The notes: generated by a model from the sequence alone, not told the origin. Shown: positions 1-9,151, numbered from the stretch's first letter. The stretch is DNA of 64,000 nucleotides from Herbidospora cretacea (GCF_001570605.1 NZ_BBXG01000018.1:1-64000); one strand, 5' to 3'. A program made the numbers and translations.

Positions 1-1413
1 CTCCCCGACACCCCCCGCTGGCTGCTCCCGGCGGCGACGGGCACGGGGCTGGTCGCGGCCGTCTGCTTCCCCTATGCGCCGACCGGCATCGGGGTCGTGC
101 TGACCGCCGTCGCGCTCACGCTGGCGGTGCTCCCGGCCGTCAGGCACCGGATCACCCCGTGGAGCGTCGCCTACTCGCTCGCCGCCTACGGGCTGGTCTT
201 CGTGGCGCTGTTCCGGGACGCCGACTGGGTGGTCGGGCTGAGTCTGCTGGCCGCGTTCGTGCTGGCCTCGCTGGCGCTGTCGGGTGGGCGGGGCTGGGCG
301 GGGGTGACCAGAGGGCTGCTGTCGGTCGGGCTGGCGGTGTTCCCGGTGCCGTGGTTCCTCGCGGGGCCGGTCCGCAGGGTGCTGAAGCGCCGCAGTCTCG
401 TGCCGGTGCTGATCTCGCTGGGGATCACGGCGTTCCTGGTCGCCGTGTTCGGGGTGCTGTTCATCTCGGCCGACGCGGTGTTCTCCTCGTTCGCCCGGGA
501 TCTTCTCTCGGCACCGGCCTGGGCCGAGACGCTGCCGGTGCGGATCTTCCTGTTCGTCTTCTTCGGGGTGCTCGCCGCCGCCGCGATCCTCGTCGCGCTG
601 CGGCCGGTGGCGCAACCGCGCGTCGACTACGCGCCGATGCACGTCGCCCGGACCCTCTGGGTCATCCCGCTGGTGGCGGTGAACCTGCTGTTCGCGGCGT
701 TCGTCGGGGTCCAGATCTCGGTGCTGTTCGGGGGGACCCGGAGGGTGCTGGAGACGGCGGGGCTGACGTTCGCCGAGTACGCCAGGTCGGGCTTCTTCGA
801 GCTGATCGCGGTGAGTGTGTTCGTGCTGTTCATCGTGGCCTTCTGCAGCGTGATGATCAAGGGCGACCGCTGGATCATGGCGACGCTGCTGGGGCTGCTC
901 TGCGCGCTGACGCTCGTCATCCTGGCCTCGGCGCTGCACCGGCTCGGCCTCTACACGGCCGCCTACGGTTTCACCCGCCTGCGCGCCTCGGTCGGCGCCA
1001 CGATCTGGTGGATCGCCGCCGTGTTCGTGCTGGTCCTGCTCGGCGGGCTGGTGAAGCGGACCCGCTGGCTGCCGAAGGCGCTGGTCCTGCTCACGGCGGT
1101 GTCGCTGATGGTCTTCGCCGTCTGGAACCCCGACGCCCAGGTGGCGGAGAGCCAGGTCACCGTACGGGGCGTCGACCGCCTCGACGAGCACTACCTGGCC
1201 CGGTTGAGCGCCGACGCGATCCCCGGCCTGGACAAGCTGCCCGAACCGATCAGGAGCTGCGTGCTGAAGGACGTGATCCAGACCCAGGACCTGCGCTTCC
1301 CCGAGCCGTGGAACGGCTGGAACCTGTCCCGCCGGAAGGCGGCGGAGATCCTCGCCGCCCACCCGGTGAACTCGGCCGTGACGTGCGAGGAGAAGTACCG
1401 CTCCCCATACTGA
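1..1413 (+). CDS. DUF4173/DUF4153-like integral membrane protein, 5' end outside window
   Basis: The reading frame is open from the first base, so the true start lies upstream; a GTG at 97 is only an internal candidate. The visible part has roughly ten hydrophobic membrane-spanning stretches separated by short Arg-rich loops, followed by a soluble tail of about 90 residues (from about nt 1140) containing a TVRGVDRLDEHYLARLS-type segment. This layout fits the DUF4173/DUF4153 family of bacterial membrane proteins, whose function is not known. It ends 4 nt before the deacylase gene, so it may head or precede that operon. The family call rests on architecture and a few motifs, and the biochemical role is unknown. 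Confidence 0.6.
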   Translation, partial: LPDTPRWLLPAATGTGLVAAVCFPYAPTGIGVVLTAVALTLAVLPAVRHRITPWSVAYSLAAYGLVFVALFRDADWVVGLSLLAAFVLASLALSGGRGWAGVTRGLLSVGLAVFPVPWFLAGPVRRVLKRRSLVPVLISLGITAFLVAVFGVLFISADAVFSSFARDLLSAPAWAETLPVRIFLFVFFGVLAAAAILVALRPVAQPRVDYAPMHVARTLWVIPLVAVNLLFAAFVGVQISVLFGGTRRVLETAGLTFAEYARSGFFELIAVSVFVLFIVAFCSVMIKGDRWIMATLLGLLCALTLVILASALHRLGLYTAAYGFTRLRASVGATIWWIAAVFVLVLLGGLVKRTRWLPKALVLLTAVSLMVFAVWNPDAQVAESQVTVRGVDRLDEHYLARLSADAIPGLDKLPEPIRSCVLKDVIQTQDLRFPEPWNGWNLSRRKAAEILAAHPVNSAVTCEEKYRSPY

Positions 1414-1417
1414 TCAG

Positions 1418-2902
1418 GTGACCTTCGACGTGGTGATCGCGAACGGCTGGGTCGTCGACGGGACCGGCGCCCCGCCGTTCCGCGCCGACGTCGGGATCTC
1501 GGGGAGCACGATCACAGCGGTCGGCCGGCTGCCCCACGACCGCGCGGTCGACGCCACCGGCCGTCTCGTCCTCCCCGGGATGGTCGACTGCCACTCCCAC
1601 GGCGACGCCCTCGTCCACGACGAGGGGTTCCAGCTCGCCAACCTGCGCCAGGGCGTCACCACGGTCGTCCTCGGCCAGGACGGCCTGTCGTTCGCCCCGA
1701 CCACCACCAGGGCCGCCTTCGACTACGCCACCCGCTACTTCGCCGCCATCAACGGCGGCTTCCCCGGGGAGGGCCCGATCTCGGTCGCCGAGATCCGGGC
1801 GAGCCATGACAATTCCGCTCTGAACAGCGTCTTCCTGCTCCCGCACGGAACGATCCGCTTCGACGTGCTCGGACCGGCACCGAAGGCCTCAGACACGGAC
1901 GACCTCCGCAAGATGCGCTCGATCGTGGAGAAAGGCCTCGAAGAGGGCGCGGCGGGCCTGTCGACCGGGCTCGAATACGTCCCCGGCCGCTACGCCGACG
2001 TCGCCGAGCTCGCCGCCCTGTGCGCGCCTCTCCAGGGTCTCCCGTACGTCACCCACATGCGCGGCTACGGCCAGTCGGCCCCCGTCGGGATGAAGGAGGC
2101 GCTGGCCGTCACCGCGAAGGCGGGAGCCCCGCTGCACGTCTCCCACTTCCACGGCCCGGCCGACGTCCTGCTCCCGCTGCTCGACGGCGACACGACCTTC
2201 GACACCTACCCCTACCTGCGCGGCAGCACCATCCTGGCGATGATCGTGCTGCCCCAGCACGTCCCGGCCGCCGACCCGGCGCGGGCCCTCCCGATGATCG
2301 AGAACCTCGACCTCGACCACGCCTGGGAGCGGCTCACCATCGCCCACGCCCCGGGCCTCGCATGGTCCGAGGGCCTGACGATCCCGGCGGCGGCCGCCCG
2401 CCAGGGCGAGAGCCCGGCCGCCTTCGCCCGCCGCCTGCTCATCGAGACCAACCTTGAGGCCGGGTGTGTCAGCGCCCGTCCCGATGAGGGCCCGGCGGGG
2501 GAGGAGTCGGTCCGGCGGATCCTGCGCCACCCCGCCCACACCGGCGGCTCCGACGGCCTGCACGTCGGCGGCCACCCCCATCCGCGCGCCTACGGCGCGT
2601 TCGCCCGGTTCCTCGGCCACCACGTGCGGGAGAAGGGCGATCTGAGCTGGCCGCAGGCCGCCTCGCACCTCGCCGCCCACCCGGCCCGCCGGTTCCGGCT
2701 GTTCGACCGGGGGCTGGTCCGCCCCGGGCAGGCCGCCGACCTCGTCCTCGTCGACCCGGCGAAGGTCACCGACACCGCCACCTACGCCGCCCCGCGCGAA
2801 CTCGCCCAGGGGATCGACGACGTGTGGATCAACGGCACCCGGGTTCTCAAAGCAGGACATCTCACCACAGCTCGTCCCGGCCGGGCCCTGCGACCGGCGT
2901 AG
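1418..2902 (+). CDS. N-acyl-D-amino-acid deacylase (amidohydrolase superfamily)
   Basis: Likely hydrolyses N-acyl-D-amino acids to the free D-amino acid in the cytoplasm. The 494-residue protein has the amidohydrolase opening (IANGWVVDGTG), the metal-binding motif PGMVDCHSHGD near residue 55, and a C-terminal beta-sandwich return (GLVRPGQAADLVLVDP). Length matches D-aminoacylases (about 480-500). Classical D-aminoacylases have a Cys metal ligand in a GNCG motif after the first strands; here the equivalent is GQDGLS, so the metal centre may use Asp or be mononuclear. The GTG start lies 4 nt after the preceding stop. The next gene encodes a D-serine-dehydratase-like PLP enzyme, which supports D-amino-acid metabolism. 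Exact acyl and amino acid specificity cannot be read from the sequence. Confidence 0.8.
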   Translation: MTFDVVIANGWVVDGTGAPPFRADVGISGSTITAVGRLPHDRAVDATGRLVLPGMVDCHSHGDALVHDEGFQLANLRQGVTTVVLGQDGLSFAPTTTRAAFDYATRYFAAINGGFPGEGPISVAEIRASHDNSALNSVFLLPHGTIRFDVLGPAPKASDTDDLRKMRSIVEKGLEEGAAGLSTGLEYVPGRYADVAELAALCAPLQGLPYVTHMRGYGQSAPVGMKEALAVTAKAGAPLHVSHFHGPADVLLPLLDGDTTFDTYPYLRGSTILAMIVLPQHVPAADPARALPMIENLDLDHAWERLTIAHAPGLAWSEGLTIPAAAARQGESPAAFARRLLIETNLEAGCVSARPDEGPAGEESVRRILRHPAHTGGSDGLHVGGHPHPRAYGAFARFLGHHVREKGDLSWPQAASHLAAHPARRFRLFDRGLVRPGQAADLVLVDPAKVTDTATYAAPRELAQGIDDVWINGTRVLKAGHLTTARPGRALRPA

Positions 2903-2921
2903 TCTCCTATACGATCCACGA

Positions 2922-4031
2922 GTGCTCATTTCCGGCATGACCATCGACTGGCGCACACGGGGATTCGTCCAGCCGGAGCCGGTCACGGCGGAGGAGTTCC
3001 TGGCGGCCCGCCACGGCCTGTTCGACGGGCCGTTCACGTGGCCGCTCATGGTCGCCCGTGAGAGCGCCCTCGACCACAACGTGCGGGCGCTCGCGGACCA
3101 CGTACGGAAGAACGGGCTTCTGCACGCCCCCCACGGCAAGACGACCATGTCGCCGCAGCTGTTCGCCAAGCAGCTCGCGGCGGGCGCCTGGGGCCTGACC
3201 GCCGCGACCGCGAGCCAGGTCATGGTCTACCGGCACCTCGGCGTCGAGCGGGTCCTGCTGGCCAACGAGATCTACGACGAGACGGCCATCGATTGGCTGG
3301 CCGCCCAGGACCTGGACCTGCTCGTCTACGCCGACTCCCCGCGAGGCGTCGAGCTGCTGGCCGGGAAGGGCTTCAGGATCCTGGTCGAACTGGGGCATCC
3401 CGGCGGGCGGACCGGCTGCCGCACCCTCGACGAGGCCAAAGCGCTCAAGGCCCTCATCGACGCCACCGACGGCGTCGAGTTCGCCGGGGTGTCCGGCTAC
3501 GAGGGCACCCAGCCCGGCCGCGACGGCGTCACCCGCTACCTGAAGGACCTCCGCGCCCTCGCCGAGGACCTCGGCGCCCCGATCGTGTCGGCCGGCGGCA
3601 GCTCCTACTTCGACCTGGTCACCGACGAACTCGCGGGCATGGACGCGCAGGTCATCGTGCGCCCCGGCGCCTACATCGGGCACGACGAGGGCTTCTACGC
3701 CCGGATGAGCCCCTTCGCCGACCGGCTGAGGCCGGCGCTGGAGGTGTACGCCCAGGTCGTCTCCACCCCCGAGCCCGGCCTGGCCGTCGTCGGCCTCGGC
3801 AAGCGCGACATCCCCCACGACCTGGACCTGCCGATCGCGCCCGCCGGCCTGGCGGTGACGAAGGTCCAGGACCAGCACACCTACCTCGGCGACCCGGGCG
3901 GCACGCTGCGGCCGGGGGACCTGCTCAGGTTCGGCATCTCCCACCCCTGCACCGCCTTCGACAAGTGGCGGGTCATCCCGGTCATCGACGACGACCACAT
4001 CGTGGTCGACCTGCTCACCACGTACTTCTAG
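2922..4031 (+). CDS. D-serine dehydratase / D-threonine aldolase-like fold-type III PLP enzyme
   Basis: A PLP enzyme with an alanine-racemase-like TIM barrel followed by the D-serine dehydratase-like C-terminal domain. The PLP lysine sits in HGKTTMSPQ (about residue 70). Near the C-terminus, ISHPCTAF supplies the His and Cys that bind zinc in eukaryotic-type D-serine dehydratases. The expected reaction is dehydration or aldol cleavage of a beta-hydroxy D-amino acid. The GTG at 2922 is annotated; an in-frame ATG at 2937 (MTIDWRTRGF) is equally possible because no strong ribosome site precedes either. The RidA gene follows after 8 nt, and RidA hydrolyses the 2-aminoacrylate/imine that serine dehydratases release. 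This favours dehydratase over aldolase. Confidence 0.78.
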   Translation: MLISGMTIDWRTRGFVQPEPVTAEEFLAARHGLFDGPFTWPLMVARESALDHNVRALADHVRKNGLLHAPHGKTTMSPQLFAKQLAAGAWGLTAATASQVMVYRHLGVERVLLANEIYDETAIDWLAAQDLDLLVYADSPRGVELLAGKGFRILVELGHPGGRTGCRTLDEAKALKALIDATDGVEFAGVSGYEGTQPGRDGVTRYLKDLRALAEDLGAPIVSAGGSSYFDLVTDELAGMDAQVIVRPGAYIGHDEGFYARMSPFADRLRPALEVYAQVVSTPEPGLAVVGLGKRDIPHDLDLPIAPAGLAVTKVQDQHTYLGDPGGTLRPGDLLRFGISHPCTAFDKWRVIPVIDDDHIVVDLLTTYF

Positions 4032-4039
4032 GAGAACCA

Positions 4040-4420
4040 GTGAAGGAAGAGATCCGCACCGCCGACGGCGCGGCCCCCGTCGGCGCCTACTCGCAGGGGC
4101 TCGTGGTCGGCGACTTCGTCTACACCTCCGGCATGGGGCCGCTCGACCCGGTCACCGGCGAGGTCGTCGGCGACGACGTGGCGGCGCAGACCCACCGCAC
4201 GTTGCAGAACCTGGGCGCGATCCTCGCCGCCCACGGCCTGACCTTCGACGACGTCGTCAAGTCGACGGTGCACCTGCAGAACCTGAAGGAGGACTTCGCC
4301 GCCTACAACGAGGTCTACAAGTCCTACTTCACCCAGCCCTATCCGGTCAGGACCACCGTAGGATCGCAGCTCATGGACATCCTGGTGGAAATCGACTTCG
4401 TGGCCTACAAGGGGCGTTAG
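4040..4420 (+). CDS. ridA: RidA family 2-iminobutanoate/2-iminopropanoate deaminase
   Basis: A 126-residue YjgF/YER057c/UK114 protein, the normal length. It hydrolyses reactive enamines/imines produced by PLP-dependent dehydratases to 2-oxo acids. Visible family features are the PVGAYSQG opening, the YTSGMGPLDPVTG segment, and the invariant Arg in YPVRTTVG (about residue 105) that binds the substrate carboxylate. The GTG start at 4040 is preceded by GGAGA directly overlapping the upstream stop codon, giving a 4-5 nt spacing. Its stop shares one base with the GTG of the next gene. Placement immediately after a D-serine-dehydratase-like gene is a strong functional hint that it quenches that enzyme's 2-aminoacrylate. 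Confidence 0.9.
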   Translation: MKEEIRTADGAAPVGAYSQGLVVGDFVYTSGMGPLDPVTGEVVGDDVAAQTHRTLQNLGAILAAHGLTFDDVVKSTVHLQNLKEDFAAYNEVYKSYFTQPYPVRTTVGSQLMDILVEIDFVAYKGR

Positions 4421-5643
4421 TGGATTCTTCGGTGTACGTCTTCGTCGAGGACCTGCGCGACGAAGGCGTCGACGCGGTGCTCGACCGGATCACGGACCTC
4501 GGCGTGGCCGGGGTGACCGTGGCCGCCGCCGTCCACCGGATCACGGACGTCACGCCCCACGGCCGCAGCCGGGTCACCGTCCGCCACGACGGGGTGCATT
4601 TCCCGCCGCCCCCCGACCTGTTCGGCGTGCTGTCCCCACCGGTCCAGGACGGGGCCGAGGAGAAGATCCTCGACGACCTGCGCGCCGCCTGCCGGGCCCG
4701 GGGCCTGGCCTTCCACGGCTGGGCGGTGTTCCTGCGCAGCCCGGCCCTCGGGGCGGCGCACCCCGGGACGACGGTCCGCAACTGCTTCGGCGACCGCAGC
4801 GCCCCCGCCGACCTGTGCCCGGCCAACCCCGACGTGCGCGCCTACGCCGTCGGGCTGGCCCGCGCGGTGGCCCGGCAGGGCGTCGACAGCGTGGTGGCCG
4901 ACTCGCTCCACTTCGCCGCGTTCACGGCCGGGCGCTCCTACATCCCGCTGGGCCCCATGGACGCGTTCCTGCTCGGCCTGTGCTTCTGCCACCACTGCCT
5001 GCTGCGGGCGACCCAGCTGGGCGTCAACGCCGAGGTGGCGCGCGAGGAGTGCGCCCGCATCGTCGGCGGCGTCCTCGACGGCGACCCGCCCGCCCAGGGC
5101 CAGGTCACCAGGGCCGCGCTGACCGCATATGCGGGCCCGGAAGTCGTCGCCTACGCCCGCGCCCGCTCCGAGACGGTGACCTCGCTGGTCGCCGAGGTGT
5201 CGGCGGCGGTCACCGAGGAGGGCTCCCAGCTCACCTTCATGGACGCCACCGGCGCGCTGAAGGGCGCCGCCGACGGCCTCCCGACGGCGGGGCTGTCGGC
5301 CCACGACGCGTGGCAGATCGGCGTCGACCTGGTCGCCCTCGGCGACCTGGTGCCCTCGTTCGCGGTGCTCGCCTACGCCCGCGACGCGGCCCGGATCGCC
5401 GACGACCTGGCGGCCTACTCGCGCTCGGTCGGCAAGGACCGGGAGCTGCGCGCGGTCCTGCGGCCGGGCATGCCCGACATCGAGGGCTGGGGCGAGCGCC
5501 GCCGCGACGTCGACTCGACCGAACGCTTGGCCGCCAAGGTCAGGGCGGCCAAGGCGGCCGGGGCGGCCGGCGTCGACTTCTTCGCCTACGGGCTGGTCAG
5601 CCGCAAGGTCCTCAGCAGAATAGACGGGGCACTGTCCGGCTGA
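4420..5643 (+). CDS. Uncharacterised TIM-barrel-like protein in D-amino acid operon
   Basis: A 407-residue soluble protein that I cannot assign to a named enzyme family. The order of segments (an N-terminal YVFVEDLRDEG strand-helix, a VVADSLHF strand, a cysteine-rich LCFCHHCLL segment near residue 190, and a C-terminal VDFFAYGLV strand) resembles TIM-barrel glycoside-hydrolase-like proteins. The CFCHHC cluster could bind a metal, and similar CxxC stretches occur in some hypothetical barrel proteins. GTG at 4420 overlaps the ridA stop by one base, so it is almost certainly co-transcribed with ridA and the D-amino acid genes. No signal peptide is present. Its role in the pathway is unknown. Confidence 0.7.
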   Translation: MDSSVYVFVEDLRDEGVDAVLDRITDLGVAGVTVAAAVHRITDVTPHGRSRVTVRHDGVHFPPPPDLFGVLSPPVQDGAEEKILDDLRAACRARGLAFHGWAVFLRSPALGAAHPGTTVRNCFGDRSAPADLCPANPDVRAYAVGLARAVARQGVDSVVADSLHFAAFTAGRSYIPLGPMDAFLLGLCFCHHCLLRATQLGVNAEVAREECARIVGGVLDGDPPAQGQVTRAALTAYAGPEVVAYARARSETVTSLVAEVSAAVTEEGSQLTFMDATGALKGAADGLPTAGLSAHDAWQIGVDLVALGDLVPSFAVLAYARDAARIADDLAAYSRSVGKDRELRAVLRPGMPDIEGWGERRRDVDSTERLAAKVRAAKAAGAAGVDFFAYGLVSRKVLSRIDGALSG

Positions 5644-5653
5644 GGGAGCACAC

Positions 5654-6148
5654 ATGATCGTCCGTGCGATGAAGGATGACGACGCCGACCAGGTCCTGGC
5701 CATCTACCAGGCCGGGCTGGACGGCGGCGAGGCCAGTTTCGAGACCGTCGCGCCCGCCTGGGAGGCCTTCGCCGCGGCCAAGCTGCCCGGTCACGCCCAC
5801 GTCGCCGTCGACCCGGCGTCGGGCGAGGTGGCCGGGTGGGTCGCCGCCTCGGCGGTCTCCAGCCGGTGCGTCTACGCCGGGGTGGTCGAGAACTCCCTGT
5901 ACGTCGCCCCGGCCCACCAGGGACGCGGGCTCGGGACCCTGCTGCTGAACGCCCTGATCGCCTCGACCGAGGCGGCCGGGATCTGGACCATCCAGGCCGG
6001 GATCTTCCCCGAGAACACCGCCAGCCTGCGGCTGCACGAGAAGACCGGGTTCCGGCGGCTCGGCGTCCGGGAGCGCGTCGGCCGCCACCACGACCGGTGG
6101 CGGGACGTCGTCCTCCTCGAACGCCGCAGCCGGGTCACCGGCCTCTGA
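5654..6148 (+). CDS. GNAT N-acetyltransferase, phosphinothricin acetyltransferase-like
   Basis: A 164-residue GNAT enzyme that would transfer an acetyl group from acetyl-CoA to an amino group. The acetyl-CoA pyrophosphate loop is seen in VAPAHQGRGLGTLLLNAL (Q/RxxGxG/A type, about residue 80), followed by FPENTASLRLHEKTGFRRLG, the hallmark segment of the phosphinothricin/methionine-sulfoximine acetyltransferase subfamily. The ATG at 5654 has GGGAG about 6 nt upstream. It closes the D-amino acid operon, so the substrate could be an amino acid or analogue, though subfamily members are often promiscuous. It converges on the lacI gene with about 10 nt between the stops. Confidence 0.8.
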   Translation: MIVRAMKDDDADQVLAIYQAGLDGGEASFETVAPAWEAFAAAKLPGHAHVAVDPASGEVAGWVAASAVSSRCVYAGVVENSLYVAPAHQGRGLGTLLLNALIASTEAAGIWTIQAGIFPENTASLRLHEKTGFRRLGVRERVGRHHDRWRDVVLLERRSRVTGL

Positions 6149-6158
6149 GCGCCGGGCG

Positions 6159-7160
6159 TCAGGCCGACTCGCGGACGACCAGCTCGGTCGACAGGATCAC
6201 CGGATCGGCCACCGTCTCGCCCCGCTCCAGCAGGCTGAGCAGCAGCTTCACCATCGCCGCCGCCTGCTCGATGATCGGGTGGCGGACCGTCGTCAGCGGC
6301 GGGTCGGTGTAGCGGGCCGCCTCGATGTCGTCGAAGCCGACGATCGCGACGTCGTCGGGCACGCTCCGCCCGGCCTGGCGCAGCGCCTGCATCGCGCCGA
6401 TCGCCATCAGGTCGTTGGCGATGAACACCGCGTCGAGCTGCGGGTCGTCCTCAAGGAGCTGGCGCATGGCGATCGCGCCGGACTCGCGGGTGAAGTCGCC
6501 GACCGCGACGATCGAGCGCCGGTCGGAGTCGCGCAGCGCGGTGCGGTAGCCGGTCAGCCGGTCCTGCCCGCCGATCATGTCCTGCGGCCCGGCGATCGTG
6601 GCGATGCGCCGCCGGCCCCGGTCCAGCAGGTGTCTCACCGCCTTCGCGGCCCCGCCCACGTTGTCGTTGTCGACGTAGGGCAGCGCCACGGGGACGGCCG
6701 GGCGGCCGTAGGACACCGCCGGGACGCCCATGCGGGTGATCGCGGCGGGCAGCGGGTCGGCGCCGTGCATCGAGATGAGCATGACGCCGTCGACGTGGCC
6801 GCTGGCGATGTACCGCTCCACGCGCGCGTGGGACTGGGCCGTGCCGCTGAGCATCAGCACGACCTGCTTGTCGGCCGCCTCCAGCTCGACGCTGGCCGAG
6901 CGGATGACGGTGGAGAACATGGGGTCGTCGGAGAACACCCGCGTCGTCGGCTCCGACACCACCAGGGCGATCGAGTCGGTCCGCTGGGTGACGAGGCTGC
7001 GCGCCGCCGAGTTGGGCACGTAGCCCAGCTCACGGACGGCGCGCAGCACCACGTCGCGGATCTCGGGACCGACGGTGGCCTGGCCGTTGACGACCCTGGA
7101 GACGGTCGCCCGGGAAACCCCGGCTCGTGCGGCGACGGCCTCCAAGGTGGGGCGCTTCAT
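6159..7160 (-). CDS. LacI family transcriptional regulator (paralogue 1)
   Basis: A 333-residue LacI repressor. The N-terminal HTH (PTLEAVAARAGVSRATVSRVVNG) is followed by the hinge (YVPNSAARSLVTQ) and a periplasmic-binding-protein-like effector domain ending in the usual DDIEAARYTDPPLTTVR...ELVVRESA. It is last in the transporter operon, 52 nt after the permease stop, with a GGGAGG ribosome site. Recognition helix and hinge are almost identical to the second LacI at 12585-13565, so both probably read the same operator, GAGAGCGCTCTC. The best-known relatives are CebR/CelR cello-oligosaccharide repressors, whose site TGGGAGCGCTCCCA differs only at the flanks. The effector is probably an oligosaccharide imported by the adjacent ABC system. 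Confidence 0.9.
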   Translation of the reverse strand: MKRPTLEAVAARAGVSRATVSRVVNGQATVGPEIRDVVLRAVRELGYVPNSAARSLVTQRTDSIALVVSEPTTRVFSDDPMFSTVIRSASVELEAADKQVVLMLSGTAQSHARVERYIASGHVDGVMLISMHGADPLPAAITRMGVPAVSYGRPAVPVALPYVDNDNVGGAAKAVRHLLDRGRRRIATIAGPQDMIGGQDRLTGYRTALRDSDRRSIVAVGDFTRESGAIAMRQLLEDDPQLDAVFIANDLMAIGAMQALRQAGRSVPDDVAIVGFDDIEAARYTDPPLTTVRHPIIEQAAAMVKLLLSLLERGETVADPVILSTELVVRESA

Positions 7161-7212
7161 CGACAGGTCCCTCCCACATGGCTCGGGTTGAGGACGATAA
7201 CGATATCGGCCC

Positions 7213-8166
7213 CTAGCCCTTCACACTTCCGGCCAGCAGGCCGCGTACGAAGTAACGCTGCATCGACAGGAAGACGATCAACGGGATGATCATGGAGACG
7301 AACGCGCCCGAGGTCAGGCGCTGCCACTCGTTGCCCCGGGTGCCGGCCATCTGCGCCAGCCGTACCGTCATCGGAGCCGTGTCCGCCGTGCCGCCCGAGA
7401 AGATCAGCGCGACCAGCAGGTCGTTCCACACCCAGAGGAACTGGAAGATGCCGAACGCCGCCAGCGCGGGGGCCACCAGCGGCAGGACGACCTTGCGCAG
7501 GATCGTGCCGTGGGTGGCGCCGTCGACACGGGCCGCCTCCATCAGTTCGCCGGGCAGTTCCGACATGAAGTTGTGGATCAGGAACACGCCCAGCGGCAGC
7601 GCGAAGCAGGTGTGCGCGAACCAGACCTGGATGAACTGGCCCGGCCCTTCGAGGTTCCAGGCCGGCATCAGGGTGATGCCGAAGACCTCCACACCCTGCG
7701 AGAAGAACGACAGCAGCGGCACGAGAGCCATCTGCAGCGGCACGACCTGGAGGGCGAAGATGCCGATGTAGACCCAGTCACGGCCGCGGAACCGCGTCCA
7801 CGACAGCGCGTAGGCCGCGAACGTGGCCAGCGCCAGCGGGAACAGCACCGACGGGATCGTGATCACGACGGAGTTGATCAGGAAGCTGGCCAGGCGGCCC
7901 GACGACGACGAGCTGCCGAACAGCACCTCCCGGTAGTTCTCCAGCGTCAGCGCGGGGTTGGTGAAGAACGTCCACCAGCCGGACCCCTTGATGTCGTCCT
8001 CCGGCCGGAACGACGACAGGAACAGGCCGAACGTGGGGGTCGTCCAGAGCAGCGCGATGACGACCGCGATCAGGCTGGCGGTGCGGCTGGTCAACCGCTT
8101 GCGGACCCGGCCGACGGACGTCTTCGGTTCGGTCTTGACGGCCACGCTCGGGGCGATGGTGGTCAT
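7213..8166 (-). CDS. Carbohydrate ABC transporter permease, MalG type
   Basis: A 317-residue inner-membrane permease with six predicted membrane spans and the coupling (EAA) loop near residues 205-225, MEAARVDGATHGTILRKV, which docks with the ATPase. The N-terminus has a short cytoplasmic extension. The stop of the MalF-type permease gene is 1 nt upstream of this ATG. No ATPase gene is present in the cluster. That is normal for actinomycete cello-oligosaccharide importers, where a shared MsiK-type ATPase encoded elsewhere energises several systems. Substrate is likely a beta-glucan oligosaccharide, judged from the neighbouring GH1 and GH16 genes. Confidence 0.9.
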   Translation of the reverse strand: MTTIAPSVAVKTEPKTSVGRVRKRLTSRTASLIAVVIALLWTTPTFGLFLSSFRPEDDIKGSGWWTFFTNPALTLENYREVLFGSSSSSGRLASFLINSVVITIPSVLFPLALATFAAYALSWTRFRGRDWVYIGIFALQVVPLQMALVPLLSFFSQGVEVFGITLMPAWNLEGPGQFIQVWFAHTCFALPLGVFLIHNFMSELPGELMEAARVDGATHGTILRKVVLPLVAPALAAFGIFQFLWVWNDLLVALIFSGGTADTAPMTVRLAQMAGTRGNEWQRLTSGAFVSMIIPLIVFLSMQRYFVRGLLAGSVKG

Positions 8167-8167
8167 C

Positions 8168-9151
8168 TCATGCCTCCCGGCGCTGCCGCAACGAGCGGAT
8201 CTGATAGACGACGATGGGCGTCACGAGCACGAAGAGGAACACGGCCAGCGCCGCGCCCTTGCCCGCCTCGCCGTAGCGGAACGCCTGGTTGTACATCTCG
8301 TTGGCGATGACGCTGGTGTCGAACTGGCCGCCCGTCATGGTGCGGACGATGTCGAACAGCTTCAGGGTGCCGATCGACTGGGTCACCAGCACCACCACGA
8401 GCGCGGGGCGGATCGAGGGGAGCGTGACCCGGAAGAACATCTGGAGCGGGGTCGCGCCGTCGAGCCGGGCGGCCTCGACGATCTCGGCCGGGATGCCCTT
8501 GATCGCGGCCGACAGGACCACGGTCGCGAAGCCGGCCTGGATCCAGACCATGACGACGATCAGGAACAGCGTATTGGTCGGGGCCTCCTGCAGCCACTGC
8601 TGCGGTTCGCCGCCGAGCCACACCACGAACTGGTTGAGCAGGCCGATCTGGTTGGCGTCCTCGGGGCGGTAGGCGTAGACGAACCGCCAGATGATGCCCG
8701 CGCCGACGAACGAGATCGCCATCGGCAGGAACACCAGCGACTTGGCCGCCGCCTCGAAGCGGGACTTGTCCACCACGACGGCGTACACGAGACCGATGGC
8801 CGTGACCAGCAGCGGCACCAGCAGCACCCAGATCAGGGTGTTGCGCAGGACGGTGATCGCCTCCGGCTGGGTGAACATCCAGAGGTAGTTGTCCAGGCCG
8901 ACGAACTGGCTGCTGTCGCCGTTCATGAACGACAGCAGGGTGGTCCGGATGCCGGGGACCACCAGGCCGATCGCGAGCAGCGCCAGCGCGGGGCCGAGCA
9001 GCAGGAGTGAGTGTCCCCACGACCGTTCCTTCATGGGGGCGCGGTCGAGCAGGACGAGCATGAGGCCGACGAAGGCCAGGAACGCGATGACGCCGATCAG
9101 AAGCTGGAGGAGTTTGGGCGCTTCGGCGGAGAAATCGAAGAAGAAGTCCAT
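8168..9151 (-). CDS. Carbohydrate ABC transporter permease, MalF type
   Basis: A 327-residue membrane permease, partner of the MalG-type gene. It carries an extra membrane segment at the N-terminus (LLQLLIGVIAFLAFVGLMLV) before the canonical six, as in MalF-like subunits. The EAA loop, VEAARLDGATPLQMFFRV, is around residue 225. It is separated from the binding-protein gene by about 75 nt that hold a strong hairpin (9179-9213), which could lower permease expression relative to the binding protein. Likely transports oligosaccharides released from beta-glucans. Confidence 0.9.
   Translation of the reverse strand: MDFFFDFSAEAPKLLQLLIGVIAFLAFVGLMLVLLDRAPMKERSWGHSLLLLGPALALLAIGLVVPGIRTTLLSFMNGDSSQFVGLDNYLWMFTQPEAITVLRNTLIWVLLVPLLVTAIGLVYAVVVDKSRFEAAAKSLVFLPMAISFVGAGIIWRFVYAYRPEDANQIGLLNQFVVWLGGEPQQWLQEAPTNTLFLIVVMVWIQAGFATVVLSAAIKGIPAEIVEAARLDGATPLQMFFRVTLPSIRPALVVVLVTQSIGTLKLFDIVRTMTGGQFDTSVIANEMYNQAFRYGEAGKGAALAVFLFVLVTPIVVYQIRSLRQRREA

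Noticed and set aside
7185-7205. CGATAACGATATCG as an operator of the first LacI
   Set aside because: The match to a palindrome is partial and the stretch occurs once; the recurring GAGAGCGCTCTC is the better candidate.
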